Source: an uncultured Mycoplasmatota bacterium (GTDB lineage: Bacteria > Bacillota_I > Bacilli_A > Mycoplasmatales > Mycoplasmoidaceae). From it: a stretch of 64,000 bases of DNA. The position numbers and the translations under genes were made by a program. Shown piece by piece: positions 33,468 through 47,927 of this stretch. Position 1 is the first letter of the stretch. Every line of letters starts with the position of its first letter. Location: assembly GCA_949517355.1 (NCBI GenBank), contig CATDIL010000002.1, positions 62,001-126,000 of the forward strand, written 5' to 3'. The notes beneath the pieces were generated by a model that worked only from the letters and a program-made list of their open reading frames with translations, was not told where the DNA came from and made no database searches.

Positions 33468-35182
33468 TCGAAAGCAATTCTGTTTATTTCGCTAGCTTTT
33501 TTAATAATATCTAAACTTTCTATTAAAATGTTAATTGTTTCTTCGAATCTATTATTAAAATAATATTTTTCAGCAACATTTAAAGCATTATTAATATCTT
33601 CATTTTCATTGCGATATTTATTTAGAAAAATAAAAAGTCTTTGAGAATATAGTTTTAGTTCATTATCAAATGTACATGTTTTAATAATATCTACTACATG
33701 TTTTTTGATTTCTTGAATTTCACTAAGTACTTTAGTGTAATTTATAAAGTAATTATCATTAATTAATTTTTCAAGATCATCAATTTTATTAATAGCTATT
33801 CTAATAGCTTTGATAGTTTCAGTATCATTTGAATTTAATTTAATTTTTGTTCCTAATAATTGAACAAGAATTAATTTGACAGTAGCAATTTCATCTAATA
33901 AACTAATAGACGAACGATATTTTTTATAGATTTCATTACTTAACGTTTCTAATTCAGACTTAAAGCTTCTAATTTTGTCTAAAGCTTCTTTGATGCTGAT
34001 AATAAATTTATCTTTTTGAATACTATTGTATGAAGAATTGTATTGCTTTGTAATTCTTTCATAAGAGACAGCAATAGCTTTTAATTGAAAGGATAAATCA
34101 TTAACTTTAGAAATAACAGATTCGTCAGATTCATTGAATCTGTCTACTAATACAGAGAATGCATTTTGAATAATTTTAGTTTTTTTGCTAATATCTTGGA
34201 TTTGTTCATTTAAAAATTTAATGTTCTTTTGTACTAAAATGTTTAAACGATCGGTTTGAGAAATAATTTTACTTGCAAATTCAATGTGTTTAATAGCAAC
34301 TATTGCATAGTTGTTTGCTTCATTAATATTAATGTTTTTTAATTGTGCTTTAAGATCGCCTAGATTAACATTGGCATTAGCTATTCTTTTGTTAATTAAG
34401 ATAGTATCATCATTTGATAATAATGCTGATTTTTCTGAAAGTTGCTTCTTAATTTTTGCAATATAACTTGTCAAATAAGAATCAACTTTATCAAATATAT
34501 ATAAATGTTTTACAGTTTTGTAAAAAACAGTAATATATCTATTTAATGAAGTTAATGATTTCATTAATTTATCATTATTAATTTTTAAAACATATTCAGA
34601 AACATTTGCTAAAGATGCCTCGATAGATTCTCTAAAATTTTTAAAGATTTCATGTTTATAAGTTACTGATAAATTGTGTTCATAAAAATCAAATAATTCA
34701 TCAGTAATTAATCTATATGAAGTTAATAAGTTAGCAACGTTTTTACTGTAAATAGTTGTGTTAGAAATTGTTTTCTTTAATTTTTCAGACATGATTAAAC
34801 AAAAGTTTAAATCTTGGTTAATTTCAGCTTTTAATATATTAGCTGATAAGAACGAAAATTCCTCATTCATGTCAGTTAGAGTAATAATCTTGTCTTTAAC
34901 AACATTTAATTGTTGTTCAAAAAAATCTTTTGATTGATTGACATCAATCATTAGATCTTTTAATATTGGGTTGTTTTTAGATAATACTGTCAAATAACTA
35001 AAATTATTAATGCTTGAAACGTGATGAATGTCATTGTAAGTATCTTTTATTGAATATTCACTATTAATTGTTTTTCTTTTAATGAAAAAGAAAATAAAAA
35101 AGATTGCAAATGCAATAACAAACAGTATTTCAAATACTAATAAAGCTATAAATAAAGGCGATTGTAAAATAGGTGAATTCAT
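33464..35182 (-). CDS. ezrA: EzrA-like membrane-anchored coiled-coil protein
   Basis: 572 residues: an N-terminal membrane helix (about residues 10-34), then almost entirely helical, coiled-coil-rich sequence, with spectrin-like spacing and many Lys/Glu/Asn/Ile, ending in FEETINILIESLDIIKKASEI. Size and topology match EzrA, the FtsZ-ring regulator of Firmicutes; no short diagnostic motif exists, so the name is by architecture. Starts in a TAATG overlap with the Nif3-like gene. Confidence 0.68.
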   Translation of the reverse strand: MNSPILQSPLFIALLVFEILFVIAFAIFFIFFFIKRKTINSEYSIKDTYNDIHHVSSINNFSYLTVLSKNNPILKDLMIDVNQSKDFFEQQLNVVKDKIITLTDMNEEFSFLSANILKAEINQDLNFCLIMSEKLKKTISNTTIYSKNVANLLTSYRLITDELFDFYEHNLSVTYKHEIFKNFRESIEASLANVSEYVLKINNDKLMKSLTSLNRYITVFYKTVKHLYIFDKVDSYLTSYIAKIKKQLSEKSALLSNDDTILINKRIANANVNLGDLKAQLKNININEANNYAIVAIKHIEFASKIISQTDRLNILVQKNIKFLNEQIQDISKKTKIIQNAFSVLVDRFNESDESVISKVNDLSFQLKAIAVSYERITKQYNSSYNSIQKDKFIISIKEALDKIRSFKSELETLSNEIYKKYRSSISLLDEIATVKLILVQLLGTKIKLNSNDTETIKAIRIAINKIDDLEKLINDNYFINYTKVLSEIQEIKKHVVDIIKTCTFDNELKLYSQRLFIFLNKYRNENEDINNALNVAEKYYFNNRFEETINILIESLDIIKKASEINRIAFD

Positions 35183-35958
35183 TATTTAATTATTGTTAAA
35201 TCTAATTTTGATGGATATTCTGTAAAAGCGATATTTTTGAATTTATTGCTTAATAAATTAGTTATTGCACCAACAAAAATATTTTCAGCATCATGTCCAA
35301 TATCTAATACATTAGCACGATAAGTTTTTGCATATTGTCAATCATGTCATTTAACATCACCTGTGATAAATAATATATCTTTATTGTTTCCTGATATTGG
35401 TTGTTTTAAGACACTAAAACCACTACCTAAACACACAACAACTTTTTTAATTAAATCAGTTTTGTTACCAAAGCCAATAGTTCTTGACGTTTTTAATGTT
35501 TTAGCAAATAATTTTTGAAGTTCATTAAGTGTAGTTGGATGATTCAAATCAGCTAATGCATAAGTCCCGCAAGGAGTTTTTTGAAATTTAATATTTTTAA
35601 AAATCTTGTATTTCCTCAAAAAAGAAACATTCATTCCGTTAGGACTATTATCAAAACAAGTGTGTAGTGCGATGCAAGGTGTTTTAGTAGTTTTTAGTAA
35701 ACTAACTAACCTTTTATCTTTTTTTTCTACTGGATGATCTTTAGTTGATTTAGTAAAAATTGGGTGATGAGAAACAATTAAATCATATTGCCCACTAATA
35801 GCGTTCATCACTGTTTCTTCATTAAGATCTAGACATACAAGGACTCTTTTAATATGCTTATTAAAATAGACAATCTTTCCTGATTGATCTCATTTTTCTT
35901 GGAGTCTTAATGGATAGTTTTTAACTAAATAGCTATAAACATCGCATGTTTTTGTCAT
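35182..35958 (-). CDS. Nif3/YqfO-family dinuclear metal-centre protein
   Basis: 258 residues of the Nif3-like family (formerly annotated as GTP cyclohydrolase I type 2). Metal-binding motifs: DLIVSHHPIF, LHTCFDNSPNGMN, FITGDVKWHDW with Trp from TGA, and VLDIGHDAEN in place of the usual HxxxE. Function of the family is not settled; a metal-dependent hydrolase is assumed. The gene starts 78 bp from the tRNA-Trp 3' end, beyond a terminator. Confidence 0.85.
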
Positions 35959-35992
35959 AGTACATTAATTATAAAATATATTATTTATTAAT

Positions 35993-36024
35993 TAAAAAAA
36001 GAAAACTCAACCATAAGGTTGAGT
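35993..36024 (-). terminator. Intrinsic terminator after tRNA-Trp
   Basis: Minus-strand ACTCAACC-TTAT-GGTTGAGT followed by TTTTCTTTTTTT. It ends the yitT-licA-acpP-tRNA transcript. Confidence 0.8.
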
Positions 36025-36035
36025 ATTAAGTTTAA

Positions 36036-36110
36036 TGGCAGGGGTGGCAGGACTCGAACCCACAACAGACGGTTTTGAAGACCGTAGTTCTACCTTTGAA
36101 CTACACCCCT
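36036..36110 (-). tRNA. trnW: tRNA-Trp (anticodon UCA)
   Basis: 75 nt with encoded CCA. The acceptor stem AGGGGTG pairs with CACCCCT; discriminator G. The anticodon loop is CTTCAAA between GGT and ACC arms, so the anticodon is UCA and reads UGA (and UGG). The T loop is GTTCGAG. This is the RNA basis for UGA=Trp used all over the window. It lies 14 bp downstream of acpP on the same strand. Confidence 0.95.
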
Positions 36111-36124
36111 AAATAAATAAAGAA

Positions 36125-36367
36125 TTATTTATTTAGTAATTTTTTAAATTCTTGAACTAGATCATTAATAGTTTTAATCTTATCTAATTCTTCATCAGGA
36201 ACTCTAACTCCTAATTTTTGCTCTATTGTAACAATGATATTAAGAGATGTAAAAGAGTCTATTCCTAAGTCTTTTAATGGGACATCATACACATCTGGTG
36301 TAATGTCAATATTAATCTTTTGTTTTTTAGCTTCTCTAGTAATAATTTCTAAAATATCTTTAGCCAT
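36125..36367 (-). CDS. acpP: Acyl carrier protein
   Basis: 80 residues, acidic, carrying 4'-phosphopantetheine on the Ser of LGIDSFTSLN near residue 38. Helix III region is KLGVRVPDEELDKIKTINDL. The usual DSL is DSF here. In mollicutes without full fatty-acid synthesis it probably serves acyl transfer to phospholipid or lipoate-type metabolism. Located between a choline-kinase-like gene and tRNA-Trp. Confidence 0.93.
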   Translation of the reverse strand: MAKDILEIITREAKKQKINIDITPDVYDVPLKDLGIDSFTSLNIIVTIEQKLGVRVPDEELDKIKTINDLVQEFKKLLNK

Positions 36368-36399
36368 AATATTTTAATTATAAAGATATCACAGATATT

Positions 36400-37224
36400 T
36401 TATTTACGTTTTGGGTTAGTTGTTATTCAAGTGTAATAATCTTCGACTTGAAGTTTTAATTGTTCACGATATTTAAAAATCATTTCATCTTCAGGCATAT
36501 AGAATGTTCACATGTACGCATAACATGTGCAAATATAGATTTGCTCTTTAACATCTTCTGGATTTAATTCGTTATCATATGCAATCATTCTAATTTTGTA
36601 ATGAGAAAGATTTAATTCTCTAATGTAATTGATAAGATCTCATCAAGGAGTGTTTAATCTTCCTCATTCATAATCAATTAAATTAATCGATTTTTTAGAT
36701 CCTAAAATAATGTTTAATGGGTTAATGTCATTGTGGCTCATGACGTATGGACCATGACAATGAACATTAGTTAATTTTTGATATAAATTGATGTATTTTT
36801 CATGTAAATCTGATTTTTTTACATATTCAAAATAATCATGAACTGGGATGTTTTTATTAGGAGTAATGGCATGTAATTTCTCAATTTTTTCAACTAATTT
36901 ATTGATAAAAACAAGTTTAGAAGATTGTTTTAAAGGAACAGTTTTTCCTTTAATTCAAACTTTAATTGCATTACCAGTTTTTTCATCAAAATATTTATAA
37001 TCTTTATTACTGATTGTTTTTAAGAATTCTGATTCAACTTTTCGATCTACATTTTTAGTTTGTTTAGAAATTCTTACTTGGTATTCATTAAAATCACTAG
37101 TTTGAAAGTAATAGGAATAATTAGTATACCCATTATGAATACGTCTAGTTTTATTGATATCAGTGATAACGTAATGTGTATTTTTTAAGAACAAATCAAT
37201 TGCTTTTTGCTTTAATTCTTTCAT
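36400..37224 (-). CDS. licA: Choline/ethanolamine-kinase-like phosphotransferase (LicA type)
   Basis: 274 residues of the APH/choline kinase fold. The N-lobe includes RRIHNGYTNYSYYF (nucleotide loop region), then Brenner's motif MSHNDINPLNIIL with catalytic Asp, and the DFG-like LIDYEWG. WWDLINY follows, typical of choline kinases. TGA-encoded Trp throughout. It would supply phosphocholine for lipid headgroups. Three bp after the YitT-like gene; acpP follows 32 bp downstream. Confidence 0.83.
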
Positions 37225-37227
37225 ACA

Positions 37228-38559
37228 TTAATCTGTTTGGTTTTGCACTGCAATGTAACCATCAAGATCTGAAACTCTAGTTGTGGAAATCATACATTTT
37301 TTATCAAAATGACGGATTATTTGGATAAATTCAGGTAATTCAACAAATTGCATAACGCTTACGATGCTATTAACATCTTTGCCTGAATATCCACCTTTAC
37401 ATCCTGAAATTGTTAATGGGTGAGTATAGTTATATTTCTTTAATCCACTTCTAATTTTAGTAACTGATTCTTTGCTGCAGAAAATTTCTACACGAACCAT
37501 TTTTTGTCATGGGAACAATCTATCAATTAATGAACCGTGACATAGAACTCATACAAAAGAAGCAACTAAGTTAGCAGAAATTAAATATTGTCATCCAACA
37601 TATGGGTTACCAGTTATTCCATTTTTTACAATACTTGCAAATTCACTACTAGCTCCATAAGCTACACCTGAGAAATAACTACCACATGTAACACCTAAGA
37701 ACATTAATACAGTGTTATAAATTATCATAATTGTGCCTAATTCTTTATGTTTCTTTTGTGAATAGTAGATAGTTACTATATCTCCACCAGCTGTTGAACC
37801 ACCAATCATGAATAAGATTGCAGCTGATAAAGAAGAGAATAGTGAGAATATTACAGCATAAATTAATAAAAGGAAGAATTCAACAATATTTTGATTAGTA
37901 ATTGCAGTTCTAATAATGTCATTAGATGCTTTAATATCTGTGATTGTGGTTCAAATTAATATTGTATGTTCACTTCCACTAAACACCGGGAAAACGTTTG
38001 GTGAAAATGTAATAACTTGAATATTAAAATTTTTTAAATTTTGATCAATCGTTGTTGTATCACCAAATAACATAACATTGTGAATATCTGGAATTAATGA
38101 TCACAAAAAACCACAAACTTGCATTGTCACTAAATAAGCTGCTGATAACAAAGCAAATCTTTTTGAAAGTTTTTTGTATGCAAAGATCAATAAAGGAATA
38201 TTAACAACTAAATAAAAGCCTCAGAACATTAAGTTGTAAATAATTGGTAATACTTTTTCAGAAATATTACCAAAAACTTTAATTAATGAGTAAAACATTC
38301 TGGCTAATCCTTGGAAAAAGGATGTTGTTCCACCAATATACAAACCTGTAACCTCAACTAAAAAGATAGTTGCAACACTCATGATAATACCTGCTAAAAC
38401 AGCAATTAAGTATTTTGATCATTCATGTTTTACAGCATAAAAATTAGCAAATTTTACTAAATTTGTATTAAATTTTACTTTAGATGTTGATCTACCAGTG
38501 AAGGTAAAATTTTCGTTCAAAGTACCTTCTTTACATTCACATTTTTTAAATTTTCACAT
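37228..38559 (-). CDS. YitT/DUF161 membrane protein with C-terminal DUF2179 domain
   Basis: 443 residues from ATG 38559 (MWKFKKCECKEG). A 60-residue cytosolic N-terminal part precedes about six membrane segments (VLAGIIMSVATIFLV, LSAAILFMIGGSTAGG), then the C-terminal soluble DUF2179 module, VRVEIFCSKES to TRVSDLDGY. GGSTAGGDIV is the conserved core of the family. Function unknown; YitT-type proteins have been suspected as transporters. A minus-strand TATGAT lies 10 nt before the start, and rpoB is divergent. Confidence 0.85.
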
Positions 38560-38624
38560 AATAGTTTTATCATAACCAAAATAAAAAAGAAAATTAAAAA
38601 ATATTAATATTTTATAAATTTGAG

Positions 38625-38630
38625 TATAAT
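38625..38630 (+). promoter_or_regulatory. -10 element of rpoBC
   Basis: TATAAT 54 nt before the rpoB ATG. The leader ends with the ribosome-binding site AAGAAAGG at 38672-38679. Unlike many genes here, rpoB has a true leader. Confidence 0.5.
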
Positions 38631-38684
38631 GTATAGATGTATTGTCTATATTATTATAGATATATATAAATAAGAAAGGTAAAA

Positions 38685-41600
38685 ATGAGTAGCGAAAAAT
38701 TCACACAAAAGAAATATTCTAATCTTGCATCTCGTAGAGATTACTCAAAGATTAGTGTAGATTTTCAAGAACCAGATTTATTGGAATTCCAAAGAAAAAG
38801 TTACAATCACTTTTTAAAATACGAAGTTAAAGATGTAATTAAATCTTATTTCCAACAAGATCCTGAAAATCCAGACAAACTTGTTATCTCACATCCAAAG
38901 AACAACAAGTACTCTGTGGTTTACAATGACATTAGTTTTGCAAAACCATTGAGAACTGAAGAAGAAGCAAGAAATGAAGGTAAATCTTACGAACAAGCAT
39001 TGTACGTTGATTTATCTTTAGTTAACAATGAAACAGGTAATGTAAGTCGTGTTAAAGAAAATAAAAAGACTAAATGTCCTGGTATCATGTTTGCAAATAT
39101 TCCGATGATGACTTCAAAAGGAACATTCATCGTTAATGGAATTGAAAAGTTTGTAATTTCTCAAATTGTAAGATCACCAGGCGCTTACATTCTTTCAAAA
39201 TCACAAATTAAATTAAATACTAAGAAAAAAATTAACACAGGTTATATTTGTGAAATTTTACCATCACGTGGTACCTTAATGAATTTCCAAATTGATGAAC
39301 ATAACAACACGGTTATTGTTACAATGAGAAATTCATTGGGTGATAGTGCGCCAAGTTTCCCTGCTACTCAATTGCTAAAAGCATTTGGTATGACTCAAGA
39401 TGAAATTCGTAGAATTTTCAGAGATGATGATTACATATTGAACACTTTATTCTCTGAACCATACAATCATGAATCTATTCTTGATGATTTTGAAATTATT
39501 ACTTTTAGAAAATTAATTAACACAAATAAAACTTCAAAGATCAAAGCTTTTGGTTCACCAATTGACAACAAATTAAAAAGTGCTATTGAAAAATATGAAG
39601 AAGAAAAGACAATCGTTGCTGATCTTCGTGCAAAATATGAAGAAAAATTTGATCAATACAGCAATGGTGTTTCTTCAAACAAAACTGAAGTTGAAAAGTT
39701 ATTGAATAGTTTAAACTTCCACGAAAAGAATTTAAGAAAATTACTTGATACAATCATCACTGAAAAAGCTGCTAAGAATTTAATTCAACAATTAGCTATT
39801 TCTACACGTGCTGTTGAAGCTAATGCATCAACTGCGACAAACCAAGTTTGTTACCAAGACGTTTTAGCAAACCACTTTATGTTAAATCGTCAATATGATT
39901 TAACAAGTGCTGGTAGATATAAACTTTCAAGAAAATTAAGAGTATCTGAACGTTTATATCACAGAGTGTTAGCTCAAGACATTCATGATTTAAAAGGCAA
40001 ATTGGTTTTACCTGTAGGTACTTTAATTAACAAAGAAGAATTAGACATTATTAAACAACATTTAGGTTCAAACAACTTAGACATTGTCGATGAAATTTCA
40101 TTAAATAATGAAGTTTCATGTGAACGTAGACAATCTAAGTTAATTGAAACAATTACAGTTTACACTGACAATGATCAAAATGATGTATATACACCAATCA
40201 TTGGATACCATGGTGATGTTAAATCTAAAGCTTTAACAGTAACTGATTTTGTGTCTGTAATTTCATACACAATTAACTTACCTCGTGATATTGGTTCATA
40301 TGATGATATTGATCATTTAGGTAATAAACATTTACGTTTAATTCACGAACAATTACGTTCTAAATTATCAATCGGAATGGCTCGTGTTGAAAAACACATT
40401 AAAGATAAATTAGCTTCTATTTCAATTGCTACTGCAAATGATGAACAACAAGCTAAAATAGCTAAACGTACAACAATTAAATCAGTTGTTAATACCAAAG
40501 CTTTCCAACTTGTTGTTAAGAACTTCTTTAACTCTTACCAATTAACTCAATTCTTAGACCAACAAAACCCATTATCTGAATTAACTAATAAACGTAGAAT
40601 ATCTGCGATGGGTGATGGTGGTATTTCTAGGGAAGACCCTAACTTGAACATCCGTGATGTTCATTATTCTCATTATGGAAGAATCTGTCCAATTGAAACT
40701 CCAGAAGGTATGAATATTGGTTTGATTATGTCATTATCTGCATTCACTAAAGTTGATGACAATGGTTTCTTAATTTCTCCATACCACAAAGTAGTAAATG
40801 GTGTTGTTCAAAAAGAAGTTGAATGATTAACAGCGTTAAGAGAAGATGAATACATTATTGCAGAAGCTGCAACAAAATGTAATGCAGAAGGTAAGATTAT
40901 TGGTGATAAAGTTGTTGCTCGTTACCGTTCATCAATTGAAATGTATGATCCTAAGAAAGTTGATTACATTGACATTTCTCCAAGACAAGTAGTTTCAATT
41001 GCAACTGGAAGTATTCCATTCTTAGAACACGACGATACTGCTCGTGCATTGATGGGTGCAAACATGCAACGTCAAGCTGTTCCATTAATTCATCCATATG
41101 CTCCAATTATTGGTACAGGTACTGAATATAAAATTGCTCATGACTCAGGTGTTGCAGTAACTGCTGATGTAGATGGTACAGTAATTGCAGTAGATGGTAC
41201 TTCAATTAAAATTGAACCAAAAGATGGTGGAAAGAATCAATTTGCTAAATTAGTTAAATATCGTAAATCTAACCAAGACACATGTATTAACCAAACACCA
41301 ATTGTTAAAGTTGGTCAAAAAGTTAAAGCAGGTGAAACAATTGCTGACGGACCAGCAATGTATAATGGTGAATTAGCTCTTGGACGTAACCCATTAGTTG
41401 CTTTCATGACTTGAAACGGTTACAACTTCGAAGATGCTGTTATTATTTCTGAACGTTTAGTAAAAGATGATGTATATACTTCAATTTGCATTGAAGAATA
41501 TACAATTAAATGTTTAAGAACTAAAAATGGTGACGAAGAAATCACTCGTGAAGTTCCAAATGTTTCAGATGAATCTAAACGCTACTTAGATGAAAACGGT

Positions 41601-42914
41601 ATCATCATGGTTGGTGCTGAAGTTAAAGAAGGTGATATTTTAGTTGGTAAAGTTTCTCCAAAAGGTCAAACAGATTACACAGCTGAAGAAAAATTATTAC
41701 AAGCAATCTTCGGTAACAAAACCCGTAATTTCCGTGATTCATCATTAAAAGTTCCACATGGTGGAGAAGGTATTGTTGCTAAAATCCAAAGATTCTCAAT
41801 TAGCAACAACGACGAATTAGATGATGATGTAATTGAATTGATTAAAATCTATGTAATTCAAAAACGTAAGATTCAAATCGGTGACAAAATGTCAGGTCGT
41901 CACGGTAACAAAGGTATTGTTTCAATCGTTGTTCCAGTTGAAGATATGCCATATTTAGAAGATGGTACACCAATTGATATTTTATTAAACCCATTAGGTG
42001 TTCCAAGTCGTATGAACATTGGTCAAATCTTTGAAATTCATTTGGGATATGCACTAAGACAAATTGCAATGAATAAAGCGATTCAAATGGCTGCAGAAAA
42101 AGCTCCACTTGCAGAAGTTATTTGCACATTTGGTTTAGAAGAAGCTAAAGCAAAAGCTTTAATGAGTGCCATCTCTTCTTACTTAACTAAGACAGGTAAG
42201 AAACCATCTGAAGTTAAGAATTGTGAATTACTTGCTATCCTAAAAACAATTGGTTTACATTATGAAGATTTAAACTACAAAGCTGCTACTCCAGTATTTG
42301 CTGGTGCTGATATTAACGATATCAAAAATGCTTACAAAGAAATCGGCATTGATGTTAACAAAACATTTGGTAAATTCCAATTATATGATGGTAAAACTGG
42401 TGAACCATTTGATGCTAAGACAACTGTTGGTGTTATGTATATGATGAAACTAGACCACATGGTTGATGATAAGGTACATGCACGTGCTGTTGGCCCTTAT
42501 TCAAAAATCACTCAACAACCACTTGGTGGTAAGTCACAAAATGGTGGTCAAAGATTCGGTGAAATGGAAGTTTGAGCACTTGAAGCATATGGTGCAGCTT
42601 ACAACTTACAAGAATTATTGACTATCAAGTCAGATGATGTTAAAGGACGTAATTTAACATATGCAGCAATTGTTAAGGGAAAGCCATTCCCAACACCATC
42701 GCTTCCAGAATCATTTAAATTGTTAACAAAACAATTACAAGGTTTATGTTTACATGTTAATGTAATTAAGGAAGATGGTTCTGTTGAAGATATCAATGAT
42801 TACACATCAGTAATCTCTGATCGTGAATTAAAAGATACAATTCAATCTGATGATACAGTTACTGTTGAAACTATTGATGAAGGTGATTCATCAAGATTTG
42901 AAAATAATTTCTAA
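38685..42914 (+). CDS. rpoB: RNA polymerase beta subunit
   Basis: 1409 residues. Family landmarks in order: [21 protein letters not shown], the rifampicin region [13 protein letters not shown] followed by [13 protein letters not shown], then [22 protein letters not shown] (Trp from TGA), [11 protein letters not shown] and [27 protein letters not shown]. In the rifampicin region the classical Ser/His positions (LSHKRR) read LTNKRR, so natural rifampicin resistance is expected. rplJ/L are not upstream; YitT is divergent. Confidence 0.98.
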
Positions 42915-42931
42915 TTTGGAGGTAAATAAAT

Positions 42932-46753
<3,822 letters not shown>

Positions 46754-46792
46754 TAAATATAATTTATATACCTATATATAAGGAAAGTGCAT

Positions 46793-47242
46793 ATGCAAAA
46801 AACAACAATGTTAAAAAAAGAAAAAGCTATGTCAGATCGCAAATGATACGAAATCGATGCGACTGGTTTAGTTTTAGGTAAACTTGCTGTTGAAGTTGCT
46901 AACATTCTACGTGGTAAAAACAAACCTAGCTTTACTCCAAATGTTGATTGCGGAGATTACGTAATTGTGAGAAATGCTAGCAAAGTTGTTTTAACAGGTA
47001 ACAAGGCTGAAAAAGAAAAGTGATATACTCATTCTCAATACATCGGTGGTTTAAGAACTAGAACTGGTAAAGAAATGATTACTAACTATTCAGTAGAATT
47101 AGTAACAACTGCAGTTAAAGGTATGTTACCAAAAAATAGACTAGCTAAGGATATGTTGAAAAAACTTACAGTTTATTCAGATCAAGGTAAAGCTCACGAA
47201 GCTCAAAAACCAATCAAATTTGAAATAAGGGGTAAAAAATAA
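46793..47242 (+). CDS. rplM: 50S ribosomal protein L13
   Basis: 149 residues from ATG 46793 ([18 protein letters not shown], Trp from TGA). Conserved [20 protein letters not shown], the DCGDYVIV strand and the C-terminal [19 protein letters not shown] all match L13. AAGGAAAG precedes the start. It overlaps rpsI by one base, the universal rplM-rpsI pair. Confidence 0.96.
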
Positions 47243-47634
47243 TGGAACAAGTTTCATACAAAGGTTTAGGACGTAGAAAAACTTCTGTTGCTAAAGTTAT
47301 CATCACACCAGGAACTGGTAAGATCTTAATTAACAAAAAAACACCAGAAGAATACTTTCCAAATGCATTAGTAATTAAGGATATGAAACAACCTTTAGAA
47401 ATTACTGATAACTTAACTAAATTTGATATCAATGTTAAAGTTAGTGGTGGTGGTTTCAATGGACAAGCAGGTGCTATTCGTTTAGGAATTGCTCGTGCTT
47501 TAGTAGAAGCTAACAAAGATTGCAAGAGCGATCTAAAGAAAAAGAAAATGATGACTCGTGATTCACGTGTTAAAGAACGTAAGAAATATGGTAAATACGG
47601 TGCACGTAGAAGTCCTCAATTTACAAAACGTTAA
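47242..47634 (+). CDS. rpsI: 30S ribosomal protein S9
   Basis: 130 residues with [14 protein letters not shown] near the N terminus, [21 protein letters not shown] in the middle and the ribosome-tail [13 protein letters not shown] at the end, whose last Arg contacts P-site tRNA. Starts in TAATG with rplM. Confidence 0.97.
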   Translation: MEQVSYKGLGRRKTSVAKVIITPGTGKILINKKTPEEYFPNALVIKDMKQPLEITDNLTKFDINVKVSGGGFNGQAGAIRLGIARALVEANKDCKSDLKKKKMMTRDSRVKERKKYGKYGARRSPQFTKR

Positions 47635-47658
47635 TTGCAAAAAATTTTCGTTTTTTGT

Positions 47659-47735
47659 GGGAGTATAGCTCAGTTGGTTAGAGCACACCCCTGATAAGGG
47701 TGAGGTCGATGGTTCGAATCCATTTGCTCCCACCA
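47659..47735 (+). tRNA. trnI: tRNA-Ile (anticodon GAU)
   Basis: 77 nt with encoded CCA. D loop CAGTTGGTTAGAGC, anticodon loop CTGATAA in stem ACCCC/GGGGT-like arms, T loop GTTCGAATC, acceptor GGGAGTA/TGCTCCC. Its anticodon GAU reads AUU and AUC. Confidence 0.95.
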
Positions 47736-47776
47736 TTAATAATTTCAGTAGGTGTAACTAAAGCACCTATTCCATT

Positions 47777-47852
47777 GGGGAATTAGCGCAATTGATAGAG
47801 CATCTGATTTGCACTCAGAAGGTTGTGGGTTTGAGTCCCATATTCTCCACCA
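47777..47852 (+). tRNA. trnA: tRNA-Ala (anticodon UGC)
   Basis: 76 nt with encoded CCA. Acceptor GGGGAAT pairs with ATTCTCC (one G-U); anticodon loop TTTGCAC gives UGC. The position-3:70 G-U pair, the alanine identity element, is present. The short spacer to tRNA-Ile contains a TAGGTG/CACCTA inverted repeat that may help processing. Confidence 0.94.
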
Positions 47853-47855
47853 TGT

Positions 47856-47887
47856 AAAAAGTACTAGGCTAAACCTAGTGCTTTTTT
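47856..47887 (+). terminator. Intrinsic terminator after tRNA-Ala
   Basis: AAAAAGTACTAGG, loop CTAAA, CCTAGTGCTTTTTT: 13-bp stem with one U-G pair and a T tract. It closes the rplM-rpsI-tRNA unit. Confidence 0.85.
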
Positions 47888-47897
47888 ATTATCTATG

Positions 47898-47920
47898 TAT
47901 ATTCTTTGAATATATATAAT
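47898..47920 (+). promoter_or_regulatory. Promoter of the nucleoside ABC importer, with inverted repeat
   Basis: TATAAT at 47915-47920, 7 nt before the ATG at 47928 (leaderless). Immediately upstream is the inverted repeat TATATTC-TTT-GAATATA (47898-47914), a possible operator. Confidence 0.45.
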
Positions 47921-47927
47921 TAGTGAT

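Noticed and set aside
36036-36110. Selenocysteine tRNA, given the UCA anticodon
   Set aside because: Length (75 nt) and a normal 7-bp acceptor and short variable loop match an ordinary tRNA-Trp; tRNA-Sec would be over 90 nt.
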